This document shows, one piece after another, positions 24,756 through 35,500 of a DNA stretch of 64,000 nucleotides. Within the stretch, counting starts at the first letter, position 1, and the number at the start of each line of letters is the position of its first letter. The position numbers and the translations under genes were made by a program. This DNA comes from Malus domestica (taxonomy: Eukaryota > Streptophyta > Magnoliopsida > Rosales > Rosaceae): contig NC_091663.1 in assembly GCF_042453785.1 (NCBI RefSeq), positions 37,097,001 to 37,161,000 of the forward strand, written 5' to 3'. The notes beneath the pieces are model-generated. The model did not search any database, had not been told where the DNA came from, and worked only from the letters and a program-made list of their open reading frames with translations.

Positions 24756-27700
24756 AGCCTTTTCCCACTAAGTGGGGTCGGCTATATGAATCCTAGAACG
24801 CCATTGCGCTCGGTTTTGTGTCATGTCCTCCGTTAGAACCAAGTACTCTAAGTCTTTTCTTAGAGTCTCTTCCAAAGTTTTCCTAGGTCTTCCTCTACCC
24901 CTTTGGCCCTGAACCTCTGTCCCGTAGTCACATCTTCGAACCGGAGCGTCAGTAGGCCTTCTTTGCACATGTCCAAATCACCGGAACCGATTTTCTCTCA
25001 TCTTTCCTTCAATTTCGGCCACTCCTACTTTACCTCGAATATCCTCATTTCCAATCTTATCATTTCTTGTGTGCCCACACATCCCACAAAGCATCCTCGT
25101 CTCCGCCACACCCATTTTGTGTACGTGTTGATGCTTCACCGCCCAACATTCTGTGCCATACAACATCGCTGGCCTTATTGCCGTCCTATAAAATTTTCCC
25201 TTGAGCTTCAGTGGCCTACGACGGTCACACAACCCGCCGGATGCACTCTTACACTTCATCTATCCAACTTCTATTCTATGGTTGAGATCTCTCTCTAATT
25301 CTCCGTTCTCTTGCACGATATATCCTAGGTAGCGAAAACGGTCGCTTTTTGTGATCTTCGCTAGATTGCTCCGATCATTAGTGTGGATAAGTATATAAAT
25401 GGATATAGATAGGAAAGCAAACACAAGATGTACGTGGTTCACCCAGATTGGCTACGTCCACGGAATAGAGGAGTTCTCATTAATTGTGAAGGGTTTACAC
25501 AAGTACATAGGTTCAAGCTTTCCTTTAGTGAGTACAGGTGAATGATTTAGTACAAATGACATTAGGAAATATTGTGGGAGAATGATCTCGTAATCACGAA
25601 ACTTCTAAGTATCGGAATGTGGTATCGTCTTAACTTGCCTTATCTGTCTCATAGGTAGATGTGGCATCTTCTCTGGAAGTACTCTTCCTCCATCCAGGGG
25701 TGGTATCTTTAACTGGTGGAGATGCACAAGGTAATGTATCAATTTCACTTGAAGCTTACTTGTAGTTTCAGGCTTGGTCAAGCGCGATACAAACCATGTA
25801 GTAGGAGTCCCTCAAGTTGCCGAGCTAGGGGATTTGCTGAAAGAGGTGACAGACAAGGTAAGCAATCAGAGCTCCGGCTGATTGTTCACATTCTCCCTAT
25901 CTTGCAGGCAGCATGAAGGATAAAGAGAAGAAAAATGAGAAGAGATGATATGGGATACTTTTGCTTTTGAAGAAGTAACTTTCCACAGGCTTATTCTTGA
26001 ACTGAGCTGGAGGGTTTTCTGGTTTCCTCCAGAGTATAAGGCCGACTGAAGAATTTGAGGGTCAAAACAAGTCCATCAAATCTAGAGTACGTTCGACCCT
26101 ACTGATATGGGATACTTTTGCTTTGACAGAGTAATGGATGTATCGGCACGTGTGCTGTTACGCTTGTCTCCACATGCTTCCTTGTATCCTTCTCACTTGC
26201 CCTATCTGTTCCTCAGGCAGATGCGGTATCTTCCCTGGAAGCATAAGATGTTGAAGATGAGTACTCGAGAGCAATGCCAGGTAAGTAAGTTCCAGGCAGT
26301 CAGTTCCTGGCTGGAAGCTTGATTCCAAGTGCTGACTGATTGCTCTCTTTCTCCTTATCTTGCAGGTAAGAACAAGGCCAAAGGAAAAGACAGGGAAAAA
26401 GCATGATATGGGATACTCTTGCTTTTAACCCTGATGATATGAGATATTATTGCTCTAGTATAACTTGTTTGCAGAGGTATTATCGGGGGGAAAGAAAGCT
26501 GAATATTTCGAAAGGCTTCGTTGAGAGTGCCCTCTCATATATGAGGAAGGGTTGAGCATTTTTGCAGGTCTGTCTGTCCGTTGGGGATGGAGGTTGACAT
26601 ATATAGGAGTCTCCTTAACAACAAGTAGTAATGCTATTCCTTTACCCTGTCAGAGCACTTTGAAAAAGTGGTCTGTGGTATGTGGAAAGCTGATGTTACG
26701 TGTGAAGATTACAGACAGCTTTATCCAAGGAGATCCGGCTCTTGTAGTTGGGAAAGTGTTGCCTCTTCGGTTTTCGAACAAGCAATCCTATCAGGGATCT
26801 GGCTCTCGAGATTCGGAGAACGATGTCTCTTCGATTTTTGAGAAAGCAATCATGCTGGGGGTCTGGCTCTCGAGATTCGGAGAGCGGTGTCTCTTCGATT
26901 TTTGAGAAAGTAATCATGTTGGGAGTCTGGCTCTCGAGATTCGAAGGGCGGTGCCTCTTCGATTTTGGAGCAAGCAATCTTGTTGGGAGTGTTTTCTCGA
27001 ATGTGAGTAAAGGTTGGGCATGTTTGCTAGTCTACCTTGCCACGAAGCACAGAGGTTGACACACAGGGACTTTCCAATTATCCAGCAATGGTACTGTTCC
27101 TTTACCCTCTCTTCGATTTTTGAGAAAGTAGTCATGTTGGGAGTCTGGCTCTCGAGATTCGGAGGACGGTGCCTCTTCGATTTTGGAGCAAGCAATCTTG
27201 TTGGGAGTGTTTTCTCGAATGTGAGTAAAGGTTGGGCATGTTTGCTAGTCTACCTTGCCACGAAGCACAGAGGTTGACACACAGGGACTTTCCAATTATC
27301 CAGCAGTGATACTGTTCCTTTACTCTTGTGGGTAATAATATGGGGTAGCTAGACCTTCAAAATTTATGTGTCTAAACTTTGTTAGTGCTGTTTCTTTGCT
27401 ATTCTTTTACCCGTCTTGGTCAGAGCGATGTAGTGGAAGCTGCAAGCTTCACGTGCTCAACTTTGGCAGAGAACTTTGGCAAAGTTATCTGTGATACACA
27501 TGAGCTACTATTGCGTGTGGGAAGTGGGTGATTGAACAGTAAGACTCATGTGCTTTCTACTTCACCAGAAGTCTTCGACAGAATGCCCATAATTTCCGCA
27601 AAGCTGAGTGTGCGTGTGACAGGTGCTACCAAGGCTGGAAAAGTAGGTGCCTTTTCGATTTCTGAGATCGGCCCTCGTGGTCTCTGAGCAGCCCAACTTT

Positions 27701-30700
27701 TGAGAAAGCAAGCGCCTCTTCGATTTCTGAGATCGGCCTTCGTGGTCTTTGAGCAGCCCAACTTTTGAGAAAGCAGACGCCTCTTCGATTTCTGAGATCG
27801 ACCCTCGTGGTCTCTGAGCAGCCCAGCTTTTGAGAAAGCAAACGCCTCTTCGATTTCTGAGCAGGCGCCTCTTCGATTTTTGAAGCTCCGTCGAGTGCAG
27901 ATTTTTATAGGGGCTGGCATTAAGTTCCAAAGCACACTTGAATCTCCACCAGTAGAAGCTCCATTCTTACACTTCTAAGATCTTGATTTGTTCGACCTCT
28001 TCTCTCTTCAACACCTTTGAAAATGTCTGGCCCCTCCGACCGTCGTTTTGACTTGAACCTTGTTGAAGAGGCAGCCCCGCCTTCTCCAGACAACATATGG
28101 CGCCCATCCTTCGTCTCCCCTACTGGTCCTCTTACCGTTGGGGATTCCGTTATGAAGAATGATATGACCGCTGCGGTGGTGGCCAGGAACCTTCTCACTC
28201 CCAAAGATAACAGACTACTTTCCAAACGATCTGATGAGTTAGCTGTTAAGGATTCTCTGGCTCTCAGTGTTCAGTGTGCAGGTTCTGTGTCTAATATGGC
28301 CCAACGCCTATTTGCTCGAACCCGCCAAGTTGAATCATTGGCGGCTGAAGTGATGAGTCTCAAACAGGAGATTAGAGGGCTCAAGCATGAGAATAAACAG
28401 TTGCACCGTCTCGCACATGACTATGCTACAAACATGAAGAGGAAGCTGGACCAGATGAAGGAATCTGATGGTCAGGTTTTACTTGATCATCAGAGATTTG
28501 TGGGTTTGTTCCAAAGGCATTTATTGCCTTCGTCTTCTGGGGCTGTACCGCGTAATGAAGCTCCAAATGATCAACCTCTGATGCCTCCTCCTTCTAGGGT
28601 TCTGTCCAGTACTGAGGCTCCGAATGATCCCCCTCCGGTGCCTTCTCTTTCTGGGGCTCTACCGACTGCTGCGACTTCTCCTAAGCAACCTTTGTGAAGG
28701 CTCTCTCTTGTTTGTTTATTTTGACTCATGTATATGTACATATTTGTAGCTTATCGGGGATATCAATAAATAAGTTTTCCTTCATTTCAACGTATTGTGT
28801 TAAATACACCAAAGCCTTCTTCGCTAAGTTCTTTGAATTTTCTTTTGTTGGAGCTTTGTGAGTGGAGCATGTAGGTTGAGGTAGTGTTCCCTTAATTTCC
28901 TGAGTGAGGAAAACTTCTCGGTTGGAGACTTGGAAAATCCAAGTCACTGAGTGGGATCGGCTACATGAATCTTAGAACGCCATTGTGCTCGGTCCTGTGT
29001 CATGTCCTTCGTTAGATCCAAGTACTCTAAGTCTTTTCTTAGAGTCTCTTCCAAAGTTTTCCTAGGTCTTCCTCTACCCCTTCGGCCCTGAACCTCTGTC
29101 CCATAGTCGCATCTTCTAATCGGAGCGTCAGTAGGCCTTCTTTGCACATGTCCAAACCACCGTAACCGATTTTCTCTCATCTTTCCTTCAATTTCGGCTA
29201 CTCCTACTTTACCCCGGATATCCTCATTCCTAATCTTATCCTTTCTCGTGTGCCCACACATCCAACGAAGCATCCTCATCTCCGCTACACCCATTTTGTG
29301 TACGTGTTGATGCTTCACCGCCCAACATTCTGTGCCATACAGCATCGCCGGCCTTATTGCCGTCCTATAAAATTTTCCCTTGAGCTTCAGTGGCATACGG
29401 CGGTCACACAACACGCCGGATGCACTCTTCCACTTCATCCATCCAGCTTGTATTCTATGGTTGAGATCTCCAGCTTGTATTCTATGGTTGAGATCTCCAA
29501 TCACCGAAATAAACCAAAAAATTATTTTATCTGTGTATTTTTCATAACAGTTTCCAGTTGTTATACACCTATCTAATTTGTTTACGTTCCAAGTAACTTG
29601 TCAACTTCCCAACTTTTATGAGTCACGTGCAATTTTTCCACCAAATAAACTTCAGAATCAGTTAAGAGTTGTTTCAGTTCAAGCAACACCAATCACGACA
29701 TGTAATAAATATGATCATAGATATCCAAATCCAAACATAAATAGTGAAGGTATAAACAAAGCTGAAATTGGGAGTAAGTTATCCCTCGATGAAACAGAAA
29801 ACTTGCTTACCGGAGGTGCTGAACCATAGGGACCGGCATAAGCAGGAACGCCACCCATTCCGGCTTGGCTCGCATCAAGTTGCTCTTTTCGTTTTTTCCC
29901 TGCCGCATAAGGAACAGAAAAACAAATTTTAAGATCATAAAAAACAAATGCATCAATCATACATCAAAACCGCAATTTTTTTTTACAAAAGATATATCTT
30001 ATTGTCACATCGCTTTTATAAACGAGAGATCATGTTTTACCCTTTTCCTCATGCCTCTTTCGTCTTTCGCGTGGAACAAAAGTACCATCAGCTTTTGCTA
30101 TCACATCTGATTTCGTCTTGGCATATTGTATTCTCTGTATTAATCACATATCAGTAAAATGATTCCAAAAAACAAAACAAATTAAACAACGGGAAAATCT
30201 TACGGTAATCACAATTCATTATATCCATCTAACTAGGATAAAGAATGGTTGTGTGAAACATAATCCATCCATCACTTGACATGCCAATGTGCTTATTCAC
30301 CGATCAAAAGGCCAAATTCTAGACAATGCAGAAGAACAATCATATGAATGGCAGCGAAAACCTGCCCTAACCTAAACCCTCCCAATCTCCCCTCCCCACT
30401 CGCAGTCCCTATGACATTGACAGCATGTAGCCAGTAGAGTTTACGCGTTCGGGCATCATCGAGACTGACTAATAACAAGAGCTGGATCATGCCTAAATAT
30501 TCCCAAATTTGATTTTACAACAAGTAAATTCCTTTTTTCTACCATTTCTATTCAACTAATTACATACTCTTTTTTCTGCACTATGCTAACAAAATAAATG
30601 GAATTTGAGGAACAAAATAAAATCAAACTAATATTAAATTTCTAAATTAAACAATTAGATAAAATTAGGTTAGAATTGCATACCATGGGCTTGTCGTAAA

Positions 30701-30968
30701 AGGGGAAGCCCTGCATTTGGTGAAGGGCTTTGGTGGCGGAGGAGACGTCCTCGAAGACGAGCCAGGCTTGGCCTTTGTGCTTGAGAGTCTTGAAAGCCAA
30801 GACCTCCACAATCTTCCCGAACTGCGAGAACACCGCCAGAAGCGACTTTTTCAGTTCGTCCAGCTTTATTTTCTCGCTCAGGTTGTTGATGTAGATCGTC
30901 TGGTTCGCCGAGACTTCTCCACCACCACCAACGCCACCGTCGCCGCCGCCGCTGTTGTTCTCGGCCAT
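24083..30968 (-). CDS. U1A: U1 small nuclear ribonucleoprotein A, 4 exons, 251 aa
   Basis: Spliceosome protein that binds stem-loop II of U1 snRNA in the nucleus. Exons on the minus strand: 30968-30684, 30134-30041, 29899-29811, 24370-24083; together 756 nt in one open frame. Arabidopsis U1A has 250 aa. RRM1 spans about residues 22-100, with RNP2 IYINNL (25-30) and RNP1 KGQAWLVF (65-72). A basic linker follows with [19 protein letters not shown] and [13 protein letters not shown]2 is about 176-251 ([24 protein letters not shown]) and the protein ends ITYAKK. The spacing and wording match plant U1A rather than U2B''. The first residues are Gly-rich and variable in the family. Intron 3 is about 5.4 kb because of a composite RTE insertion. 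A hAT-like element ends about 115 bp upstream of the ATG and probably touches the promoter. Confidence 0.94.
24726..25378 (-). mobile_element. RTE-clade LINE 3' fragment, copy 1
   Basis: The minus-strand translation shows the RTE reverse transcriptase C-terminus: [42 protein letters not shown] and [19 protein letters not shown]. The frame is broken near 25260. The 3' end is (CAA)n on the plus strand at about 24726-24754. The fragment stops on its 5' side against an unrelated repeat near 25378. Confidence 0.88.
26760..27340. repeat. Tandem repeat, 64-bp units within a 220-bp unit
   Basis: The phrase GGCTCTCGAGATTCG recurs at about 26801, 26865 and 26929 (64-bp spacing). A larger block containing GGAGCAAGCAATCTTG recurs at about 26967 and 27185. 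The units share the core CTCTTCGATTTTTGAG. Confidence 0.85.
27640..27885. repeat. Tandem repeat, about 65-bp unit, four copies
   Basis: GCCTCTTCGATTTCTGAG recurs at about 27649, 27715, 27779 and 27844. The core motif and period are the same as in the neighbouring array, so the two arrays probably share an origin. Minus-strand open frames across it are repeat artefacts. Confidence 0.85.
28017..28697 (+). CDS. Repeat-borne protein of unknown function with coiled coil, 226 aa
   Basis: Complete open frame starting [20 protein letters not shown] and ending TSPKQPL, followed by TGA and an AATAAA near 28766. Residues about 88-150 are a heptad-rich helix ([18 protein letters not shown], then [19 protein letters not shown]) that should form a coiled coil. 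The C-terminal 60 residues are Pro/Ser-rich and contain an imperfect tandem repeat built on [13 protein letters not shown]. No catalytic or nucleic-acid-binding motif was seen. I recall near-identical proteins annotated many times in apple genomes, which marks it as part of a dispersed repeat. An intact frame within otherwise noncoding repeat DNA is notable. A role in multimerisation, as in a gag-like protein, is only a guess. Confidence 0.6.
   Translation: MKMSGPSDRRFDLNLVEEAAPPSPDNIWRPSFVSPTGPLTVGDSVMKNDMTAAVVARNLLTPKDNRLLSKRSDELAVKDSLALSVQCAGSVSNMAQRLFARTRQVESLAAEVMSLKQEIRGLKHENKQLHRLAHDYATNMKRKLDQMKESDGQVLLDHQRFVGLFQRHLLPSSSGAVPRNEAPNDQPLMPPPSRVLSSTEAPNDPPPVPSLSGALPTAATSPKQPL
28938..29496 (-). 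mobile_element. RTE-clade LINE 3' fragment, copy 2
   Basis: Open on the minus strand for about 180 codons: [53 protein letters not shown] and [17 protein letters not shown], the C-terminal part of an RTE reverse transcriptase ORF. It lacks the (CAA)n end. Its 5' truncation point abuts the right target duplication, with a 27-bp local duplication (about 29446-29496). It differs from copy 1 at many sites, so it is a separate RTE lineage. Confidence 0.88.
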
Positions 30969-31159
30969 GTCTTCTTTCTCAGTTCCCGATTTCGGATTTT
31001 GTTTTGAAGCTGTGGTGGAGATGGAAGGGGTTTAAGCTGACTGACGAGCTCGACGGCTACGCGGGCACCCACTGCACCAAGCTAGGGGTAGGCAAACGGG
31101 CCCTGGGCCCGCAGGTGGGGCGGGTATTAGTGGTTTGGGGTGGGTTCTAATTTTAAAAG

Positions 31160-31304
31160 GGTGTGCTATCCATACATCATTTTTTACTTTTTTCATACCC
31201 CTTGTTAATTTTTGTCATTTGATTTTCTTTAATTCATCTGATCCGACGGCCAAAAATTAAAAAAGGTGTGAGAGAAGTAAAAAGGGGTGTGTGGATATCA
31301 CACC
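31160..31304. mobile_element. Small MITE (GGTGTG-TATCCA ends), 145 bp
   Basis: The ends read GGTGTGCTATCCATACA and, on the complement, GGTGTGATATCCACACA. The internal phrase GATCCGACGGCCAAAA is typical of the group. Related short elements sit near 35714-35842, 43613-43751, 51700-51842 and 59337-59462. Confidence 0.75.
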
Positions 31305-31620
31305 GCTTTTAAAAAGGAGAAACGGGGCAGGGCGGGGTGGGCCTTTGAAATTTTAGGTTCGGGAATGTTCCAAAAGTATAGAAAAAAGGGTACCCGGACC
31401 GCCCTGTTTGCAAGAATACCCCAGTGTTGGGTACTGTCTCCCAAGCCCACTTCCTATTGTTCCTCCCCGCGACAATTCTCACTCTCGAGAACTCTCTCCA
31501 CACACACACCCCACTTCCCCGTGTTTCCCCCTCATCCAATCTCTCGAACCTTCTCCCCCCATCTCTGCAACTCTCCTCCTGGAGCACAGACACACCCCCA
31601 CCCACACCCACACTCCACCA

Positions 31621-31692
31621 AGAAATGATATGTTGCCGCCGCCCTCCTCCCCCACCAACTCCTCTGTCTTCTCCTCCAATCTCGATACCGAG
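31621..31692 (+). pseudogene. Captured first-exon-like fragment in the hAT element
   Basis: After a CT-rich leader typical of a plant 5' UTR, an ATG opens MLPPPSSPTNSSVFSSNLD, ending at a good donor (GAG then GTAACT). A CAG acceptor follows near 31773. The source gene is not recognised. It may be a transduplicated promoter plus exon 1. Confidence 0.4.
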
Positions 31693-31766
31693 GTAACTCA
31701 TTTCCATCATTTCTTCTAATTTCGTCAATTTCTTAATTTTGATTTACAAAATTTGTGAAATTTTAC

Positions 31767-31955
31767 ATCGCAGGTTTGGCTTCTGGCACTCCTTGTCTGG
31801 GATGAAGATGGTCTTGGTTGGCGGGTACAGGTGCTCGAATGACAGGTTGTGATATCCGCGTTTGAGTCATCCAGCTGCAGGATCTCCACTCGGTTTGGGT
31901 ACTGCTCGAGGACGCTCCAGTTCATGGCGTAGATGTGCCCCGCCAGCCCCGTGGC
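31767..31955 (-). pseudogene. Fragment of an LWD1/AN11-type WD40 protein gene in the hAT element
   Basis: The minus strand encodes HIYAMNWSV fused to [20 protein letters not shown], then, in another frame, [19 protein letters not shown]. In LIGHT-REGULATED WD1-type proteins these phrases are continuous, with about 13 residues between MNWSV and LEQYPN. The fragment has therefore lost that stretch and a few bases later on. It is a non-functional captured piece. Family assignment is from memory. Confidence 0.65.
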
Positions 31956-32149
31956 CACGTCGTCGAAGCCTTTGTACTCCGTCCACTCTCATATTTGTTT
32001 ATGGGTTTTGCGTTTTAAGTTGAATCTAGCTCTGTTTGATCTTTAATTACAATCACATTTATACAGATATAGATATAGATAATGTAATTTTTTGTTGAAT
32101 TGGTGTTGTGAGTGATTGATTTGAAGAAAAAAAAAGATGGAAATTGAAA

Positions 32150-32232
32150 GTTCACCATACTTCTGTCGAACTTGGTAGTTGATGGACTCGGCGAGCTCGT
32201 CTTTTTGCTCTTCCTTCGCAGCAGCAGCCATT
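32150..32232 (-). pseudogene. Captured N-terminal exon-like fragment in the hAT element
   Basis: Minus-strand ATG opening MAAAAKEEQKDELAESINYQ and ending near a possible GT donor. GC-rich compared with its surroundings. Source gene not recognised. Confidence 0.35.
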
Positions 32233-32599
32233 GGAAGAGAACCCCGAGGAGTATGACCCCCGCGCCATCCCAATGAGCTCGTCGGGAGAGCTAAAGAAGA
32301 AGAGAACAAAACCGATGAGGGTCTTGATGTCAGAGAAGATCTGGAGGATCAGCGAAGGCGATCAAAACCAAGGAAAAAAAAAAGAAAAAAAAAAGTAGAA
32401 GGACCCGTGGACCCGTCCCGAACCGGCCCGTTTCAAACGGGCCGAGTTAGGTCTGGTTCCAGTGATCAGATTTGCAATACCCGGCCCGACCCATCCCGTT
32501 TCCTTTTTAAGCAGGTCCGGTCTGGTCCCTTCAAATTTGAGCCCGGCCCGACCCATGCCCACCCCTACAACAAGACATTAGCAAAGATTTAGCTCGATT

Positions 32600-35500
32600 A
32601 ATGGGCCCGAATTTAACTTTGGGTATATTAATGGGCCTTCACCTTTGCTACTAGATATTTAAGGCCCAATGATTGAGATGCTTTCGGCTCAATAACTATA
32701 GCCTCATTTGGTATAGAGATAAAAGAGAAATTTTATTTGAACCCATATAACATTTTTCTACATCCAACTTAAACTTTAATTTTAATTAACAATAAACCTA
32801 AAACTTATCAATAAACCCACTCTATAATTAAACTCAACCATCACGTCTTATTTCATCCAAATAATCCATGTAATGGTTTCATCCGGCCTTCTAGTGCATG
32901 CATGGTTCTTTCATTTGATTATATCACTACAGATACAGTACCACAGGTGAGACAGGATTCATTCAAGCCATGAAATTGGCTACCATTGAAACTTCATCTA
33001 CTTCTGGTATGGATAGATTATGTGAAACTTCGCCTGAAAAGCCCTTTAAGAATTTATAAAGCCATTTCAGATGTGAAAGAGTAACAATATACCTTATTGA
33101 CTGAACTAATGTTAATAAACGAATGGGAGAGAGAAAGAGCTAGAGAATGAGAGAGATTTTAAACCATGGAGAAAAGGGCCATGCTTCAGTAGGTGGTTTG
33201 ATTTCAACTTCCCAGTGCATGGTTTTTATAGTTTCACAATTTAGTTTAGTGAAACAGAAAAAGAAATATTATTGATTGGTAACCCTATTATAATATAATT
33301 GCAAGGACGATCATGTAGATTATGAATTTGTCCATTTTTTTCGTAGTCCTAACTTGAAATGGACTTATGTTTGCAAATTTAGGATTTTTATTTTCTAAAT
33401 GGGTGTAGAGAAAAATTTATAAATTGAATTAAGTTTGTGATGATAGTTTAGGTAGTATATTTGGGTTCAAAGAGATATTGATAGTTTAATTAAAAGTATC
33501 ATGGTAGAAAAGAGTAAGTTAGGTGTAGAAAGAGGTTATATAAAATTTCCCAAGATAAAATCGAATCAGATGCTTCGCTAGATTCAATATATATTTAACG
33601 AGAAATATGCGTTTGACAAAAAGAAAACAAGAAATATGTCTTAATTTGCAATTTGAAGATAAAAGACAAATTAGTTGTGAATAAGACGTATCCCTATTAT
33701 AACATGTTTACTTACTTGAAATGAGAATGTTCATGAACTAAGAAAAGGAAAAAGGAATGAGAACAGATCAACTAGTCCCTCAAATTAATAATTGGGTTTC
33801 AAGTATTTGATTAAGGATTTTAAGGTGTGACCCACAATTCTTTTCAATTTAATATGTGCTAGTAAACACAGGGGAAGTTAGTAATTAGAATGATTTATAA
33901 TACCATGTTTTAGTAAAGACGTGGAAGTAAAAAACTGAAATGATTCCCCATCTCATTCCCTATAAGTAAATTTTCCATCAATTTCCACCCAAATGAAAGG
34001 ATTGAGATGGATAAGTTTTTGTAATTAGTAGTCCATCTTCTTCCTTCATTTTGGACAAAATAAAGAATTTGACATTAATTCTTACTTCAACATGTTTAGT
34101 GAATTTTCCAATCTATTAGAATCCTAGACACCAAAAGAGGCATAAGAAACACAAAAATTTAGAGTCAGTTTGGTGACTAGCTAGGGCTAGATAAATTTGG
34201 AATTGAGTATGAGCCAGTATTATATAGTTCCATCCATCTAGACGAGATTTGTAAGGTACAATATGTTAAACCACTCATTAATTAATTTTGAACTCTTCGT
34301 ACATCAGTTCAATTTATTTAAAATAGCTCAAAGCCATAAAAAATAACATGAGTATGCATGTATGTAGATATGTTTGTATGTGGTTAAGGTTGATTGTTAT
34401 ATGCGATCGACGGCATCAGTGCTCTTTTGTGATGAACGGTCCCGTATCTCTGATCATATGCATACAACTCCAACCAATAAAACCCTGAAAATGGCACAAC
34501 ACAGAATGCATGTCAATGACAGAGATGCTATAACGAAAGTAACCACTTTCCTTGTCCTTCGCATACAGAAGGGTACATACACCGTCGACGTAGCTTTTTG
34601 TGGCAATAAAACTACACTATGTTGATGAAACTTAAATATACTTTTGTATTGATTACTAGCACGAGACATCACGATATCAGTACACCTGATCTATGAAAAG
34701 ACGGGCCAAAGAAGTGATTGTTGTGGAGGGAGGGTCCTTGACCTCTCCCACTAGGGGCACTTGCCTGCTCTCATAATTTAACCCCAACCCTTGTGTTCGT
34801 TGTAGAGACACATTTCATCCACTTGGCTGGAAATGGATGTATTAAAATAATAGAAAAAGAGAGGATATACAAGTGAAAATTGTTGTTTATCCGGATTCTA
34901 ATAATTTATTAAAAAAAATATTAAATCGCGTGCCACACCATGTTAAATTGATGGACATGGTCCGTAGCTTTATGAAATGTTCTTGAAGTATCTAGAAAAA
35001 ATAAATGGTCAAATAATCCCACCAACTTAATGGTACCTTCTTTTGTCTTTTGACCAATGCATATATATTTCCTAGGGTTTTCTAGAAGCACAGACTGCAC
35101 GCACACGAGTGACTTGACACAACACACAATAACAAGAAAATATGTAAAAGAGCATGCATGGCACGGCGGCTGGTGACGCTTTTGCTGCTCTTGCTGGTGG
35201 CAGCTGCATTGATCTAATTCCTCAGCAGAGCAAGTTGTAACAAAACTGCTCATCAGAAAACCGACTAAATTGATCTGCTATTTGGGGAGGTTATGTGATT
35301 TGATTTCCTTTTAGTTTGCACAGCTGTTTAAAGGAAAGAAAAAAAATGAAAACGATAGATAACCACGAAGACCAACTTGATAAAAGTTGGAACTTTGTTC
35401 ATGATCACATCACGAGAGTCATGACTCCTAACCCTAACAAGTAAGACCCTTGACTTGGACCCTTCCATAAATCACGAGGCCAAATTGCCTAAAACCTTCC

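Larger units (their letters stand above)
25379..28937 (+). mobile_element. Unclassified high-copy-type repeat carrying a coiled-coil ORF
   Basis: It lies between two RTE fragments. It starts near TGTGGATAAG and ends near 28937. A stretch at about 25430-25460 resembles LTR termini of plant retrotransposons read on the minus strand, but I find no second LTR, no transposase and no polyprotein. Inside are repeated phrases (GATATGGGATACT three times), tandem arrays at 26760-27340 and 27640-27885, and one open frame (28017-28697) with an AATAAA near 28766. Class unresolved. Confidence 0.55.
24711..29511 (-). mobile_element. Composite RTE LINE insertion in U1A intron 3 with 15-bp target duplication
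   Basis: The 15-bp sequence CCAATCACCGAAATA flanks the insertion at 24711-24725 and 29497-29511, and occurs once in the sister intron at 5761-5775. The body (24726-29496, 4.77 kb) consists of an RTE 3' segment with a (CAA)n end, an unrelated repeat of 3.56 kb, then a second RTE 3' segment. The (CAA)n lies at the left because the element reads on the minus strand, where it is a (TTG)n tail. Confidence 0.85.
31083..32567. mobile_element. hAT-like element carrying fragments of host genes, upstream of U1A
   Basis: The left end TAGGGGTAGGCAAACGGG pairs with the complement of the right end, TAGGGGTGGGCATGGGTCGG. The flanking 8-mers are CACCAAGC (31075-31082) and CAACAAGA (32568-32575), matching at 6 of 8 positions, which suits a hAT duplication that has drifted. 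The interior holds a first-exon-like piece on the plus strand, a WD40 gene fragment on the minus strand, and another N-terminal exon-like piece on the minus strand, plus a small MITE at 31160-31304. No transposase was seen. Confidence 0.7.

Noticed and set aside
27546-27935. Minus-strand frames of 122-129 codons with repeated SEIEEA/LLRDHEG phrases
   Set aside because: They translate the 65-bp tandem repeat, whose period lets more than one frame stay open.
25379-28937. Naming the middle repeat a complete LTR retrotransposon
   Set aside because: One LTR-like terminus is visible near 25380 but no second LTR, no 5-bp duplication and no polyprotein were found.
24083-30968. Calling the RRM gene U2B'' instead of U1A
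   Set aside because: The linker [19 protein letters not shown] with [10 protein letters not shown], the [16 protein letters not shown] first RRM and the 251-aa length fit plant U1A better.
34921-35253. 110-codon minus-strand frame with many Cys residues
   Set aside because: No family resemblance, no signal peptide or conserved pattern, AT-rich surroundings; probably chance.
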